The notes under the pieces were generated by a model. That model saw nothing but the letters and a program-made list of their open reading frames with translations. It was not told the DNA's origin and did no database searches. This document shows positions 46,941-57,173 of a DNA stretch of 64,000 nucleotides, one piece after another. The DNA lies in the NCBI GenBank assembly GCA_021521415.1, contig JAIQDT010003555.1, forward strand, positions 62,001 through 126,000. Direction: 5' to 3'. A program made the position numbers and the translations under genes. This DNA is from Bidens hawaiensis (lineage: Eukaryota; Streptophyta; Magnoliopsida; Asterales; Asteraceae). Position 1 is the first letter of the stretch. The number at the start of each line of letters is the position of its first letter.

Positions 46941-48018
46941 CCTTCAAATTATTATCAGTTGTGTGGTTGAAGTGGAAAAAGAATCAAAAATAACTATGAT
47001 CTGAAAAAAATTCAATGAAAAGAAGGGCGGCGACATCTGTTATTGTTAGTTTACGAGGAAGAAGAAGAAATGTGAAATGGGAGAAGGGTATTTAAGGTAT
47101 TTACCTTGGTTAAAACAAACGGATTTCAAATATTGAAAACTTATTATTCTAATTCTGCTTATTAATTTATTGTTTTCTCTCTTTACAGACTTTTCGAGTA
47201 GGATAAAACTCAACGTATGATACTAACTAGTGGGATTTCCGCGTTTCACGACGGGCATTTGCTTGGTATCAACTCAGTTCGTTATTGTACCTATATCGAA
47301 TCGGTTTGAAACATAGATTAAAAACACGTCGCAAGTGTAGTAAAAATTATGTTAACTCCAAATCGTTAAACATTATAACTAACAAAAGTATTTAATTTAA
47401 TAAGAAAATAAAATAAATTCACCATTTTGAAAATTGTATTGTTAAATATTAAAAAAGTATTAATGTTAAATTCCAAAACTGGAGGGAGTTAATTGAAAAC
47501 TGATCAAACGGAACCAAAATTGTACCGTTCAAAAATCTGTAGGTACTAAATCTGCACACTGATAACTTTCACTCTAGCAATTCGTTCTTCCAACAGTAAA
47601 GGGACTTAACTGAAAATTGATCTAAATGGAACAAAAACTGTATAATTCAAAATTTTGTAGGGACTAAAATATGCAAATAACAAACTTTCACTGTAGTTGC
47701 TATACTACACCCTTAGGTTTCCTTTAATACATACTAGGTGTTTCTCACGTGCGTTGCGCGATAAACTACGCAACGGAGCTGAATTTTAAGATTCTTGTGT
47801 CATGGCGGTTAGTTCATGGGAAAAAACAAAGGTAAAAAAAGTTGTCGTTAAATCATAAAATACTTAGTGTGTTAGACGAAACCGAAAGTTATAAACGCAA
47901 CGTAATGTGAACAGACATGTTAAAAGAAACGGAAACTTAGTTAAGAAAAATAAAAGAAAAAAAATAGCAAGAGCTAAAAAACACATACACCAAACACAAT
48001 TTTGTAAATCCCCTAGAA
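46941..48018. other. Intergenic region left of the solo LTR
   Basis: It contains two similar ~130-bp stretches (about 47480-47560 and 47600-47690), each with ctgaaaattgatc-like and cactgtag/cactctag words, then ctaggtgtttctcacgtgcgttgcgcg, a word seen in old dispersed repeats. No ORF of note. Confidence 0.4.
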
Positions 48019-48198
48019 ACTCTGTAACATCCCGAAATTTCTAAGTAATATTTAATATATTATTTTGTCGGGTGAAATAAACAAGTTAGTGGAACGATAA
48101 TAATAATAGCAAAATATGAAGACTTAGTAGGATAATTAGATGGGTTTGGATATGGACCAAAAGGAAATATGGGCCTTCGGTTCATGGGCTTGAGGGAG

Positions 48199-48206
48199 TA
48201 TAAATA
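48199..48206 (+). promoter_or_regulatory. TATA box of the solo LTR
   Basis: TATAAATA followed by cccc, 175 bp inside the LTR. U3 is therefore short, and the tandem arrays fall in the transcribed R/U5 part. Confidence 0.55.
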
Positions 48207-48533
48207 CCCCCTTAAACCCCAATCCTTTCCATTCCATCCATTTATCCATATCTCTACACACACCCAAAACACACACACCACATACACCGCCGGCGGCCGA
48301 GGAGAGGAACGAACAAGATCCGAGAGAGGGTGAGCGATTAGTTGTGATTAAACAAGTTAAACGAGATCCAAACAAGCTCAAAAAGGTATGATTCTTGATC
48401 TTTGAAGTTTAAAGATCCAAGCTTTATAGTGTATAAACGACCGAAAACGGTTGGGGAACGTAGTGGGTGATGTTGAACCATAACAAGGGTGTTAAAATCG
48501 CCAAAATGCTTGATAGAAACCAAACAGCGGCTG

Positions 48534-48900
48534 GACTGGGCAACTTCGCCGCGAACTGGGCAACTTCGCCTTCAAAGCGATAACTTCGCCTGAGGCCAAG
48601 TTCGCCTAATTGATAACTTCGCTTACGGCCAAGTTCGCCTAACTGGTAACTTCGCCTGAGGCCAAGTTCGCCTAATTGATAACTTCGCTTACGGCCAAAT
48701 TCGCCTAACTGATAACTTCGCCTAAAGCTAAGTTCGCCTGATGACAACTTCGCCTAAAGCTAAGTTCGCCTGATGACAACTTCGCCTAAAGCTAAGTTCG
48801 CCTGATGACAACTTCGCCTAAAGCTAAGTTCGCTTGATGACAACTTCGCCTAAAGCCAAGTTCGCCTAAGGTTTAACTTCGCCTAAAGTCAAGTTCGATT
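48534..48900. repeat. 32-34-bp tandem array of cttcgcc/agttcgcc units
   Basis: About eleven units each pair an aacttcgcc word with an aagttcgcc word. Early units contain tgaggcc or tacggcc; later ones contain taaagct and are nearly uniform. The minus ORF 48424-48747 (RSYQLGELG repeats) is the in-frame reading of a 33-bp period, not a gene. Confidence 0.9.
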
Positions 48901-49314
48901 AGAAAATAGATTAAAAACGATAAGTAAATGTAAGCTAATACTAGGCCACCAGATTAAATCAGGCGAGTATTGATACGTGTAACTTATACAGTCAGCCGAG
49001 CTCAGTTAAAGAAGGGATTTACAACTATCGGAGGAAGAAGCAGAGTTCAGGTGAGTTTCTAGCCCCATTTCCTTGTTATGTTTTCGGGGCTGTGTGCATA
49101 CTCGATGTGAAGTGTGAATACACTTACCTTAAGTGGTAAGTGTATGCTATAGATGTTATACGAGGTATATATTTTATAATGCTTGTCGGTACGTGAACGA
49201 TCTTCGGATATTGCACGTATCGCCAAGGATAGTAAATTCCAAGTGGTTGATAGCGTGTATGAATGTTATGATGTGACTTGTTCATTACGTAAATACTGAA
49301 CTGATATGAAGAGT

Positions 49315-49720
49315 GTGTTAGAAGTGGCAAGAGTCTAAGGGTGTTAGTGGCATAACGTGAGCGCGTGATAGGGAAAGCCTGTACGTGCCATCGTTATTAC
49401 GTGGGTATGAATGCTATGATGTGACTTGCTTATTATGTAAATGATATGAAGTGTGATATAGGCAGGCAGAGGTAGAGTGTGTTAGAAGTGGCAAGAGTCT
49501 AAGGGTGTTAGTGGCATAACGTGAGCGCGTGATAGGGAAAGCCTGTACGTGCCATCGTTATTACGTGGGTATGAATGCTATGATGTGACTTGCTTATTAT
49601 GTAAATGATATGAAGCATGTTGTAGACAAGTAGAGGTAGAGCGTGTTAGAAGTGGCAAGAGTGTAGTAAGAGTGTTAGTGGCATGATGATAGTACGTGGT
49701 AGGATAAGCCTATACGTGAC
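49315..49720. repeat. 164-bp tandem repeat, three copies
   Basis: Copies start at 49315, 49479 and 49643 with gtgttagaagtggcaagag. The first two are nearly identical; the third is diverged. A related stretch lies at about 59200-59290 on the far side of the Tekay insertion. Confidence 0.85.
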
Positions 49721-49726
49721 TACGTC

Positions 49727-49909
49727 ATTAAAGTGGCAAAGTGGCATAACGTTATACGTTATTAAAGTGGCAAAGTGGCATAACGTTATACGTTATTAAA
49801 GTGGCAAAGTGGCATAACGTTATACGTTATCAAAGTGGCAAAGTGGCATAACGTTATACGTTATCAAAGTGGCATAACGTTATACGTTATTAAAGTGGCA
49901 AAGTGGCAA
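49727..49909. repeat. 34-bp tandem repeat, about five copies
   Basis: The unit attaaagtggcaaagtggca plus 14 bases ending in atacgtt contains the inverted pair aacg/cgtt around ttata. One copy is shortened. It continues the 164-bp array in the same LTR. Confidence 0.9.
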
Positions 49910-50010
49910 GGTGGTAGGTGTAAATAAGAGGCTAAGTGGTAAGGTAAGCAGGTTAGGTGTGAAAGTGTGAATACACTTACCTTAAGTGGTAAGTGTGTAG
50001 ATGTTATACA

Positions 50011-51868
50011 TGTGACATCTGCCCGATCCGACCCGACCCAGGTACCCGTTTCTCTTACCCGAACTCTTTCTTTTATGATTTAATATTTATTTATACTTAT
50101 ATTTTACTTTTAATAATAATAATATACTTTTCCTTCCCGCCTCTTTCTCTCTCTTTCTTTCCGCCGTCCCGTCCCTCTTCCTTCTCTCTTTCCGCCTGGT
50201 TTCCCTCTTTTTCTTCAAACTCTTTGCTTATCCTTTGGTTCTTCCCGCCTAAGGATGTCTGCAGCTCCACGCGCCAGACTCCTTACATGGAAGCCTGCGT
50301 GAAGATATCTTGTTCCTGCGATGCGTGAAGAGAACTCTTCTCGCAGCGCGCTAAGAATGCATGTTCTTCCCGCAATGCGCTAAGAATGTATGTTCTTCCC
50401 GCGATGCGCTTAGAATTCCAGGTTCTTCACGCAGCGCGCTAAGGAATTGTGATTCTTCCCGCAGCACGCTAAGGATTGTCGTGCCAGCCTTCGCGCTCGC
50501 GCACTCAGCCTTCTCGCGCTTGACCCTTTAGTCTAGTCCTGTTTTATCCAGCCTGTATGCTTTTGTGTTGCCTTTTCTTCTGAGCTGTTGACCTAACCTA
50601 TCTAATGTCTGAATAGTTACTTTCGGCGCAGCATGCGTACCAACCCCATTGGTTGGTAGAAAAAGTGACTGACATTATCTTTTGAGATCTGCTTTTGCCA
50701 TGCTTGACCAGTACCTTTATCTGAACCGCCCATGCTTTTTTTACTGTTCCCTGACAGCTTTATCTTGCCCCCTGCAGCTGCCATATCTTTTGATATCTTT
50801 TGTTATCTTTTGTTTTGTCTTGTTCTGTTTGTCTTGGAATCTTTTCCCTTTTTTTCTGGATTTATGTCTCCTAGGGTTTCTCTATAAATAATAGTATTAT
50901 TTTTCCTAACACTACACACACAAAACACTTACTCTCTCCTGACCTCCTCCTTGCTCTCTCTGCCGCCTCCCTCTCTGCCTCCTCTGCCCTGTTTTCCGGT
51001 AATATATTATATTTAATAACTTATTAATTATGCTAACTTGTAATCAAGACTTAAAACCAATCATTAAAACAATAATCTTTAATTATAGGTTAACTTGTGC
51101 TTGTTTAAAGTTGGTTCTTGCTTTACCTTACACCGCACCGATTATCAAGTGAGTAATCTCGTACCTAATCCCTTTTTGCTTTTAATGTTTTGGGATGTTC
51201 ATGTGTTCATACAAACTTAGAGTCTTAAACTTGTTTATGAACTTTAGTCGCGCAGTATCCCATGTGTTGAGGACGTAGACTTGGCTGTTTATTTGTATGT
51301 GTGGATCATTAACCGTCTTGTCGGTCTATTCCGCAGTTTTCATGGTACCATTAGATGAACACGGGAGAACATTCGTTTATGATTTTCTCTTTTGTTACAC
51401 TTGCACAGTTAGTCTTGTTTGTGAGCTCAATTGAGAGCACTGGCAGTCTTGTCTCTTAGAGTTGGTCCCAATCAGATTACACCCTTGTTGAAAACCAGAC
51501 ATACACATGTTGCGCGCAGATTTATGATTATCTATGTATTGTATTAAACTTGATTTCTCACCAACACGCAAGTGTTTGACGTTTATTTTAACACATGTTC
51601 AGGTTTGCAGTAGCTGTTTTGGAGCTTGTGGACACATAGGACGTTTTTACTTTTGGACCTAGATTAAAATGTATCAAGACAAGTTAATGTTGTTTGAATG
51701 TTATAATTTAAAATATATTGATTTATGTTTGATTTATGTTCTATATTTTCCCCGCTGCGCGTGCGCGATAAAATGTGTATTAATAAATATTGACACCAAT
51801 AGTGTCGCGAGTAATGAAGCAATATGTGGCGCCCCGATGTATAATCCGCCTTTGGTCGGGGTGTTACA
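50011..51868 (+). repeat. 5' LTR of the young Tekay element
   Basis: It runs from TGTGACATCTGCCC to GGGGTGTTACA. The TATA box is TATAAATA at 50883-50890, giving a U3 of about 900 bp. U3 contains five ~33-bp repeats (50318-50482) around cgcagcgcgctaagaat and gttcttccc, an arrangement like a tandem enhancer. A possible leader intron is bounded by ttttccg|gtaata and aattatag near 50998 and 51089; this is only suggestive. Confidence 0.92.
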
Positions 51869-51871
51869 GAT

Positions 51872-51883
51872 TGGTATCAGAGC
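51872..51883 (+). other. Primer-binding site (initiator tRNA-Met)
   Basis: TGGTATCAGAGC starts three bases after the LTR end and complements the 3' end of plant initiator tRNA-Met. This is the usual Tekay primer. Confidence 0.95.
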
Positions 51884-52105
51884 TCGTTGACTTTAGGATA
51901 GGTGGTTAGACGTAACGGCCTAGAATACCTAAGAGTCCCTTCTCGCGCATGAGAGAAATCTCATGTTTGCGCGCTTATTGTTAATTACTCGTTATTTATG
52001 AATATGCTCGCACTTGCGCAGTATATGATTTTATGTTCTATTTCGCGATATTTCGATTTTGGTTGAATTTCGATTTTTATTGATTTTACTTACATATTCG
52101 TTTGT

Positions 52106-52370
52106 GGGATTTGAAAATCCGAAAAGTCATGGTGATACATGAATAGTTGATTTTCAATTTCCATTTACGATTATGTTCTGAGGTTGGAGACTTGAAAAGT
52201 CATGGTGATACATGAATTGTCAACCTCCAATACTCATTTTCTTGTATATTTTATATTGAAGATTGGAAAGTCATGGTGATACATGAATCGTCAATCTCCA
52301 ATACTCGTTTACTCGTATATTTTAAATTGGGAATTCGGAAAGTCATGGTGATACATGAATTGTCGATTTC
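52106..52370 (+). other. Four tandem leader hairpins with conserved loop
   Basis: The word gtcatggtgatacatgaat occurs four times (52126, 52199, 52270, 52342; spacing 73, 71, 72). Inside it TCATG and CATGA can pair around GTGATA. The flanks differ between copies yet pair with each other: 52106-52119 with 52149-52162, 52180-52186 with 52221-52227, 52256-52265 with 52292-52301, and 52331-52337 with 52364-52370. The block lies between the PBS and the gag start, where retroelement packaging or dimerisation signals are expected. Function is inferred. Confidence 0.6.
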
Positions 52371-52522
52371 TGATTTGAATTTGTTACCTTTATTAAGTCT
52401 GCATTTTGGGTCATTTATTTTACTTTAACTTTTGATAGCATCTAACTCCGTGAAACCAAGCTTTATAAAGTTATACTTTGCGATAAAACCAAGATATTAA
52501 CTAAAATTAAAACTTTTATAGA

Positions 52523-55500
52523 ATGCCTCCGCTATCTCGCCGATTTCAGAGAAGAGAAGCCTCGCGCATGCGTAGACAGCAACGTTCCCAGGAAATGGCC
52601 GCCGCAATAGCCCAAGCTTTGAGCCAAAACAATACCAACACCTCCAGTTATAACATTAAGTCCTTTAACGCGGGTAACCCTCCAAAGTTCACAGGTCTTG
52701 AAGGAGCCACCGTGATGCTCCAATGGCTTGAGAAAATAGAAAACACTTTCCTCCATACCCAATGCCCCTCAGACAGACGAACCCTATATGCTTCCAGTGT
52801 CCTGGAATCCAGAGCGCTTACATGGTGGAATGGAGTAGCTCATGCGCGTGGCGCAGAGGCTGCTTCTAGCATGACATGGGAGGAATTCAAGGAAATTCTT
52901 ACGCGAGAATTCTGCCCTCCCAACGAAGTTAAGCGCCTGGAGGAGGAATTTTGGAATCTTAAGCAGTACAGCGGTGAAGCGCGCGAGTACGCGACGCGCT
53001 TCCATGAACTAAGCCTGCTTGTCCCTCACCTTGTTACCCCTTCCCGCCGAGCCATAGAGAAATTCCTTGGGGGTCTCCCCATGGAAATTCAAGATTCTGT
53101 ATGGGCCAGAAACCCAGTTACCCTCTCTGACGCCATTGAGTTGGCCGCTGTGCTCAGCGACAACCATGTCAGAGCAGGAACCCTGTTCCTGCGGGGAACT
53201 GAGAAGACCAAACTCACCAAGACTGCCCCTGAACCAACAGAAACCAAACCTGAACACTCAAACCATAACAACCTCAAGCGCAGGCGCAAGGCCTATGCGC
53301 TTACCAACCCGCCCATTGTCCAGCAACCCGCATACCAACCTCCAGTTCATGCGCCTAACCCACTGTCAGCCTACCCAACACCTCCTGTAGTTCACAACTA
53401 TGCCCTAACCAATCCAGCACTCCCTGCCCCGCCAACTAAGAAACCTTACACAGGAAACCATCCCTTTTGCCCAACCTGTAGATTTCACCACCCAACCCAA
53501 ACCCCGTGTCGACTTTGTAACCGATGTGGCCGTACTGGTCACACTGCTGAGAACTGTAGAGTCCTTCCCGCCAATCCAATTGCGCCAACACCACCAGTCT
53601 ACCCGCAGAACCCACAATCAATCTACCAAAACCCACGACCCAGATCGTGCTTTAACTGCGGTGATCCCAGTCATTTCCGGAACGCGTGCCCGAGACTACA
53701 AGTGCAAATCACACAAGCGAATCCGGTGAACCAGATTTCGAACCAAGTAACGCGTGGACGAGCTTTTAACATAACCGCGCACCAAGCGCAAGCGAATAAT
53801 GACGTAGTTAATGGTACATTTTTACTTAACGGATTTTATGCCTCTGTACTTTTTGATACTGGCGCCGATCGAAGTTTTATCTCTCGCGCCTTCGAGCAGA
53901 AGCTTGCGCGACCGCGCGATAACTTAAAAGAAGATTTTTCAGTTGAATTGGCTAACGGTGAAACTGTTTCAATTAACTCGGTGATTAAAGATTGTACGCT
54001 TAACCTTAACGAAAACGATTTTCTAATTGACCTCATCCCCATGCCTCTTGGAAGCTTTGATGTTATCATTGGTATGGACTGGCTTTCGCATAATCGCGCC
54101 GAAGTTATTTGCGCCAAGAAGTTGATTCGCATTCCTCGAGAAAATGGTGATCTTCATATTTACGGCGAAAAACCCTCCAGTGGTCTTAAACTTATGTCTT
54201 GCGCCGAAGCCCGTAGGCTCATGCGGAAAAGGTGTGTTGCATTTCTAGCCCATGTGGTTAAACCTGATGAAGAGAAGAAGCTTCGCGATATCCCTGTTGT
54301 GCGTGATTTCCCTGAAGTTTTTCCTGATGATCTTCCTGGTATCCCTCCCGCTCGTGAAGTCGAGTTCCGTATTGATCTTGTCCCTGGTGCTTCCCCCGTA
54401 GCTAAATCTCCTTATCGTCTTGCACCTGCTGAGATGCAAGAATTGGCAAGTCAACTTCAAGAGTTGACCGCTAAAGGATTCATCCGCCCTAGCTCTTCGC
54501 CCTGGGGTGCTCCGGTGTTGTTCGTTAAAAAGAAAGATGGATCGTTTCGCATGTGTATTGATTACCGCGAGTTGAACAAACTCACCATTAAAAACCGGTA
54601 TCCCTTACCGCGTATTGACGACCTCTTTGATCAACTCCAAGGTGCCTCTTGTTTCTCGAAGATTGATCTCCGCTCTGGCTATCACCAGTTGCGCATCCGC
54701 GATGAAGATGTTCCGAAGACTGCTTTTCGAACTCGTTATGGCCATTTTGAATTCTTGGTCATGTCCTTCGGTCTAACCAACGCACCCGCCGTTTTCATGG
54801 ATCTAATGAACCGGGTGTGTAGGCCTTTCTTGGATAAATTCGTGATTGTGTTTATCGATGATGTTCTGGTGTATTCTAAGACCAAGGCCGAGCACGAGCA
54901 ACATCTTCGGTTGGTGTTGCAAAAGCTTAGAGCTGAGCAACTCTATGCTAAGCTTTCCAAGTGTGAATTCTGGTCTGATGAAGTACAGTTTCTTGGTCAT
55001 GTTGTAAACAAGATGGGTATTCATGTCGACCCATCCAAAATTGAAGCAATCAAGAACTGGATTACGCCATCCTCTCCTTCTGAGATCCGTTCCTTTCTGG
55101 GCTTAGCTGGTTATTACCGGCGCTTCATTTCGAACTTCTCAAAGATCGCTTTGCCTTTAACAGCTCTAACGCACAAAGGTAAACCGTATATTTGGGGCTC
55201 GAAGCAAGAAGAAGCCTTTCTATCGCTCAAGCGTTTGTTGTGTGAAGCTCCTGTTCTTGCGCTACCTGAGGGTAATGATGATTTTGTCGTGTACTGCGAT
55301 GCCTCCAACCAAGGTCTCGGTTGTGTTCTTATGCAACGAGGCAAGGTTATCGCTTACGCATCAAGGCAACTTAAGGTTCATGAAAAGAATTATACAACTC
55401 ACGACCTCGAGCTTGGTGCAGTTGTTTTTGCCTTGAAGATCTGGAGACACTACCTTTATGGTACTAAGTGTATCCTTTACACTGACCATAAAAGCCTTCA

Positions 55501-57139
55501 GCATATCTTTGATCAAAAGGAACTTAACATGAGGCAACGCCGATGGAACGAACTCATCAGCGATTACGATTGTGAGATCCGGTATCATCCTGGTAAGGCT
55601 AATGTGGTAGCCGATGCGCTCAGCCGAAAACCCTGCCAACTTAACTGTATCTTGCCGCGCACGCATCTTCACTTCGCGCCGATTCAAAGCAACCTTGAAT
55701 CGCGTATTCGTGACGCGCAGCGCGCATCCATCAGTAATGGTAACCTTCGCGCCGAGTTAGCGTGTGGCGCGGAAGCACTCTTTGTCCCTAATCTGAGTGG
55801 AATTCTCTGCTATCTCAGTCGCATCTGGATCCCTTGTGATGAGAATCTTCGCGCTGATATCCTGAGTGAAGCGCACAAATCTCGGTATTCTATTCATCCC
55901 GGCGCTGATAAGATGTACAAGGATTTGCGCATAACTTATTGGTGGCCCGGTATGAAAAAGGATATTGCTGTGTTCGTAGCTAAGTGCCTGACTTGTTCTA
56001 AAGTTAAAGCTGAACACCAACGCCCATCTGGTTTGCTCGAACAACCAGAAATTCCTACGTGGAAATGGGAATGTGTAGCGATGGACTTTATTACCAAGTT
56101 ACCTTTGACAGCAAGCAAACATGATAGCATTTGGGTAATAGTGGATCGATTGACTAAGTCTGCTCACTTTCTGCCCATTCGTGAAAACTACCGTGTTGAG
56201 CAGCTCGCGCAGCTTTATGTCAAGGAAATTGTCTGCCGCCATGGTACTCCTTTGAGCATCATATCCGATCGCGATGGCCGTTTTATATCTCGCTTTTGGA
56301 AATCTCTCCAATCTGCGCTAGGAACTCGCTTGGACATGAGTACGGCATATCATCCTCAGACTGACGATCAGTCTGAGCGAACTATTCAAACTCTTGAGGA
56401 TATGCTCCGATCTTGTGTTCTTGATTTTGGGGGTAATTGGGATTCGCACCTGCCTTTGATCGAGTTCTCTTATAATAACAGCTATCATTCCAGTATTGGT
56501 ATGGCCCCATTTGAAGCACTTTACGGTCGTAAGTGCCGCTCCCCGATTTGTTGGAGCGAAGTGGGTGAAACTCAAATCACAGGACCCGAACTTGTTCAAG
56601 AGACAACCGATAAAATCGCCAAGATCCGTGATCATCTGCTGACTGCCAGAAGCCGACAGAAGAGTTACGCAGATCGTAGGCGAAAGCCTCTCGAATTTCA
56701 AGTTGGTGATCTTGTTCTCCTCAAAGTGTCGCCTTGGAAAGGTGTTGTCCGCTTTGGGAAGAAAGGTAAGCTTGCTCCTCGTTATGTTGGTCCATTCAAG
56801 ATTCTCGCGCGTGTGGGAAAAGTTGCCTACAGACTTGACCTGCCGCCCGCGCTCAGTAATGTGCATCCAACGTTCCATGTATCCAATCTCAAGAAGTGTT
56901 TAGCTGACGAGAACCTTCACATTCCACTTGATGAAGTTCAAGTTGATGAATCTATGCATTTCGTTGAGAAGCCTGTTGAGATTATGGATCGCGAGGTAAA
57001 GCAAACCAAGCGCAGTCGTATCCCTATCGTGAAAGTTCGTTGGGAGTCCAAGCGCGGAGCCGAGTTTACATGGGAAAGGGAAGATCAAATGAAGATCAAG
57101 TACCCGCACCTGTTCTCTGCGCAACCTACTTCGAGATAA
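52523..57139 (+). CDS. Tekay gag-pol polyprotein, 1538 aa, uninterrupted
   Basis: The first ATG after the leader opens a single frame. Gag covers about residues 1-400, with two CCHC knuckles (C332-C335-H340-C345 and C376-C379-H384-C389). Protease has DTGA at 445-448. Reverse transcriptase (about 590-860) has D715 and FIDD at 777-780. RNase H has D926, E963, D988 and D1031. Integrase has H1118, H1125, C1155 and C1158, and a DDE core of D1188, D1249 and E1285 (35-residue spacing). A GPF module lies at 1423-1425. The tail (about 1480-1531, ending in WERED..YPHLF) is the Tekay-type chromodomain, thought to guide insertion into heterochromatin. Gag and pol share one frame with no stop between them, as in other Tekay elements. 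One oddity is a Gly to Asp change in the usual HPQTDGQ word of integrase (residue 1282). Confidence 0.96.
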   Translation: MPPLSRRFQRREASRMRRQQRSQEMAAAIAQALSQNNTNTSSYNIKSFNAGNPPKFTGLEGATVMLQWLEKIENTFLHTQCPSDRRTLYASSVLESRALTWWNGVAHARGAEAASSMTWEEFKEILTREFCPPNEVKRLEEEFWNLKQYSGEAREYATRFHELSLLVPHLVTPSRRAIEKFLGGLPMEIQDSVWARNPVTLSDAIELAAVLSDNHVRAGTLFLRGTEKTKLTKTAPEPTETKPEHSNHNNLKRRRKAYALTNPPIVQQPAYQPPVHAPNPLSAYPTPPVVHNYALTNPALPAPPTKKPYTGNHPFCPTCRFHHPTQTPCRLCNRCGRTGHTAENCRVLPANPIAPTPPVYPQNPQSIYQNPRPRSCFNCGDPSHFRNACPRLQVQITQANPVNQISNQVTRGRAFNITAHQAQANNDVVNGTFLLNGFYASVLFDTGADRSFISRAFEQKLARPRDNLKEDFSVELANGETVSINSVIKDCTLNLNENDFLIDLIPMPLGSFDVIIGMDWLSHNRAEVICAKKLIRIPRENGDLHIYGEKPSSGLKLMSCAEARRLMRKRCVAFLAHVVKPDEEKKLRDIPVVRDFPEVFPDDLPGIPPAREVEFRIDLVPGASPVAKSPYRLAPAEMQELASQLQELTAKGFIRPSSSPWGAPVLFVKKKDGSFRMCIDYRELNKLTIKNRYPLPRIDDLFDQLQGASCFSKIDLRSGYHQLRIRDEDVPKTAFRTRYGHFEFLVMSFGLTNAPAVFMDLMNRVCRPFLDKFVIVFIDDVLVYSKTKAEHEQHLRLVLQKLRAEQLYAKLSKCEFWSDEVQFLGHVVNKMGIHVDPSKIEAIKNWITPSSPSEIRSFLGLAGYYRRFISNFSKIALPLTALTHKGKPYIWGSKQEEAFLSLKRLLCEAPVLALPEGNDDFVVYCDASNQGLGCVLMQRGKVIAYASRQLKVHEKNYTTHDLELGAVVFALKIWRHYLYGTKCILYTDHKSLQHIFDQKELNMRQRRWNELISDYDCEIRYHPGKANVVADALSRKPCQLNCILPRTHLHFAPIQSNLESRIRDAQRASISNGNLRAELACGAEALFVPNLSGILCYLSRIWIPCDENLRADILSEAHKSRYSIHPGADKMYKDLRITYWWPGMKKDIAVFVAKCLTCSKVKAEHQRPSGLLEQPEIPTWKWECVAMDFITKLPLTASKHDSIWVIVDRLTKSAHFLPIRENYRVEQLAQLYVKEIVCRHGTPLSIISDRDGRFISRFWKSLQSALGTRLDMSTAYHPQTDDQSERTIQTLEDMLRSCVLDFGGNWDSHLPLIEFSYNNSYHSSIGMAPFEALYGRKCRSPICWSEVGETQITGPELVQETTDKIAKIRDHLLTARSRQKSYADRRRKPLEFQVGDLVLLKVSPWKGVVRFGKKGKLAPRYVGPFKILARVGKVAYRLDLPPALSNVHPTFHVSNLKKCLADENLHIPLDEVQVDESMHFVEKPVEIMDREVKQTKRSRIPIVKVRWESKRGAEFTWEREDQMKIKYPHLFSAQPTSR

Positions 57140-57173
57140 ATTTCGGGACGAAATTTCTTAAAGTAGGGGAGAC
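57138..57173 (+). other. 3' hairpin at the gag-pol stop and polypurine tract
   Basis: AAATTTCGGGACGAAATTT (57138-57156) is a perfect 8-bp stem with a 3-base loop, and its first two bases are the end of the TAA stop codon. The polypurine tract gtaggggagac (57163-57173) follows and abuts the 3' LTR. The tract primes plus-strand DNA synthesis (known). The hairpin's role is not known to me. Confidence 0.75.

Noticed and set aside
48534..48900. Possible CRISPR-like array
   Set aside because: Units are contiguous with no unique spacers, lie inside a plant LTR, and have no cas genes.
56318..56878. 186-codon minus-strand ORF and other antisense ORFs inside 52523-57139
   Set aside because: Shadows of the gag-pol frame with no independent features.
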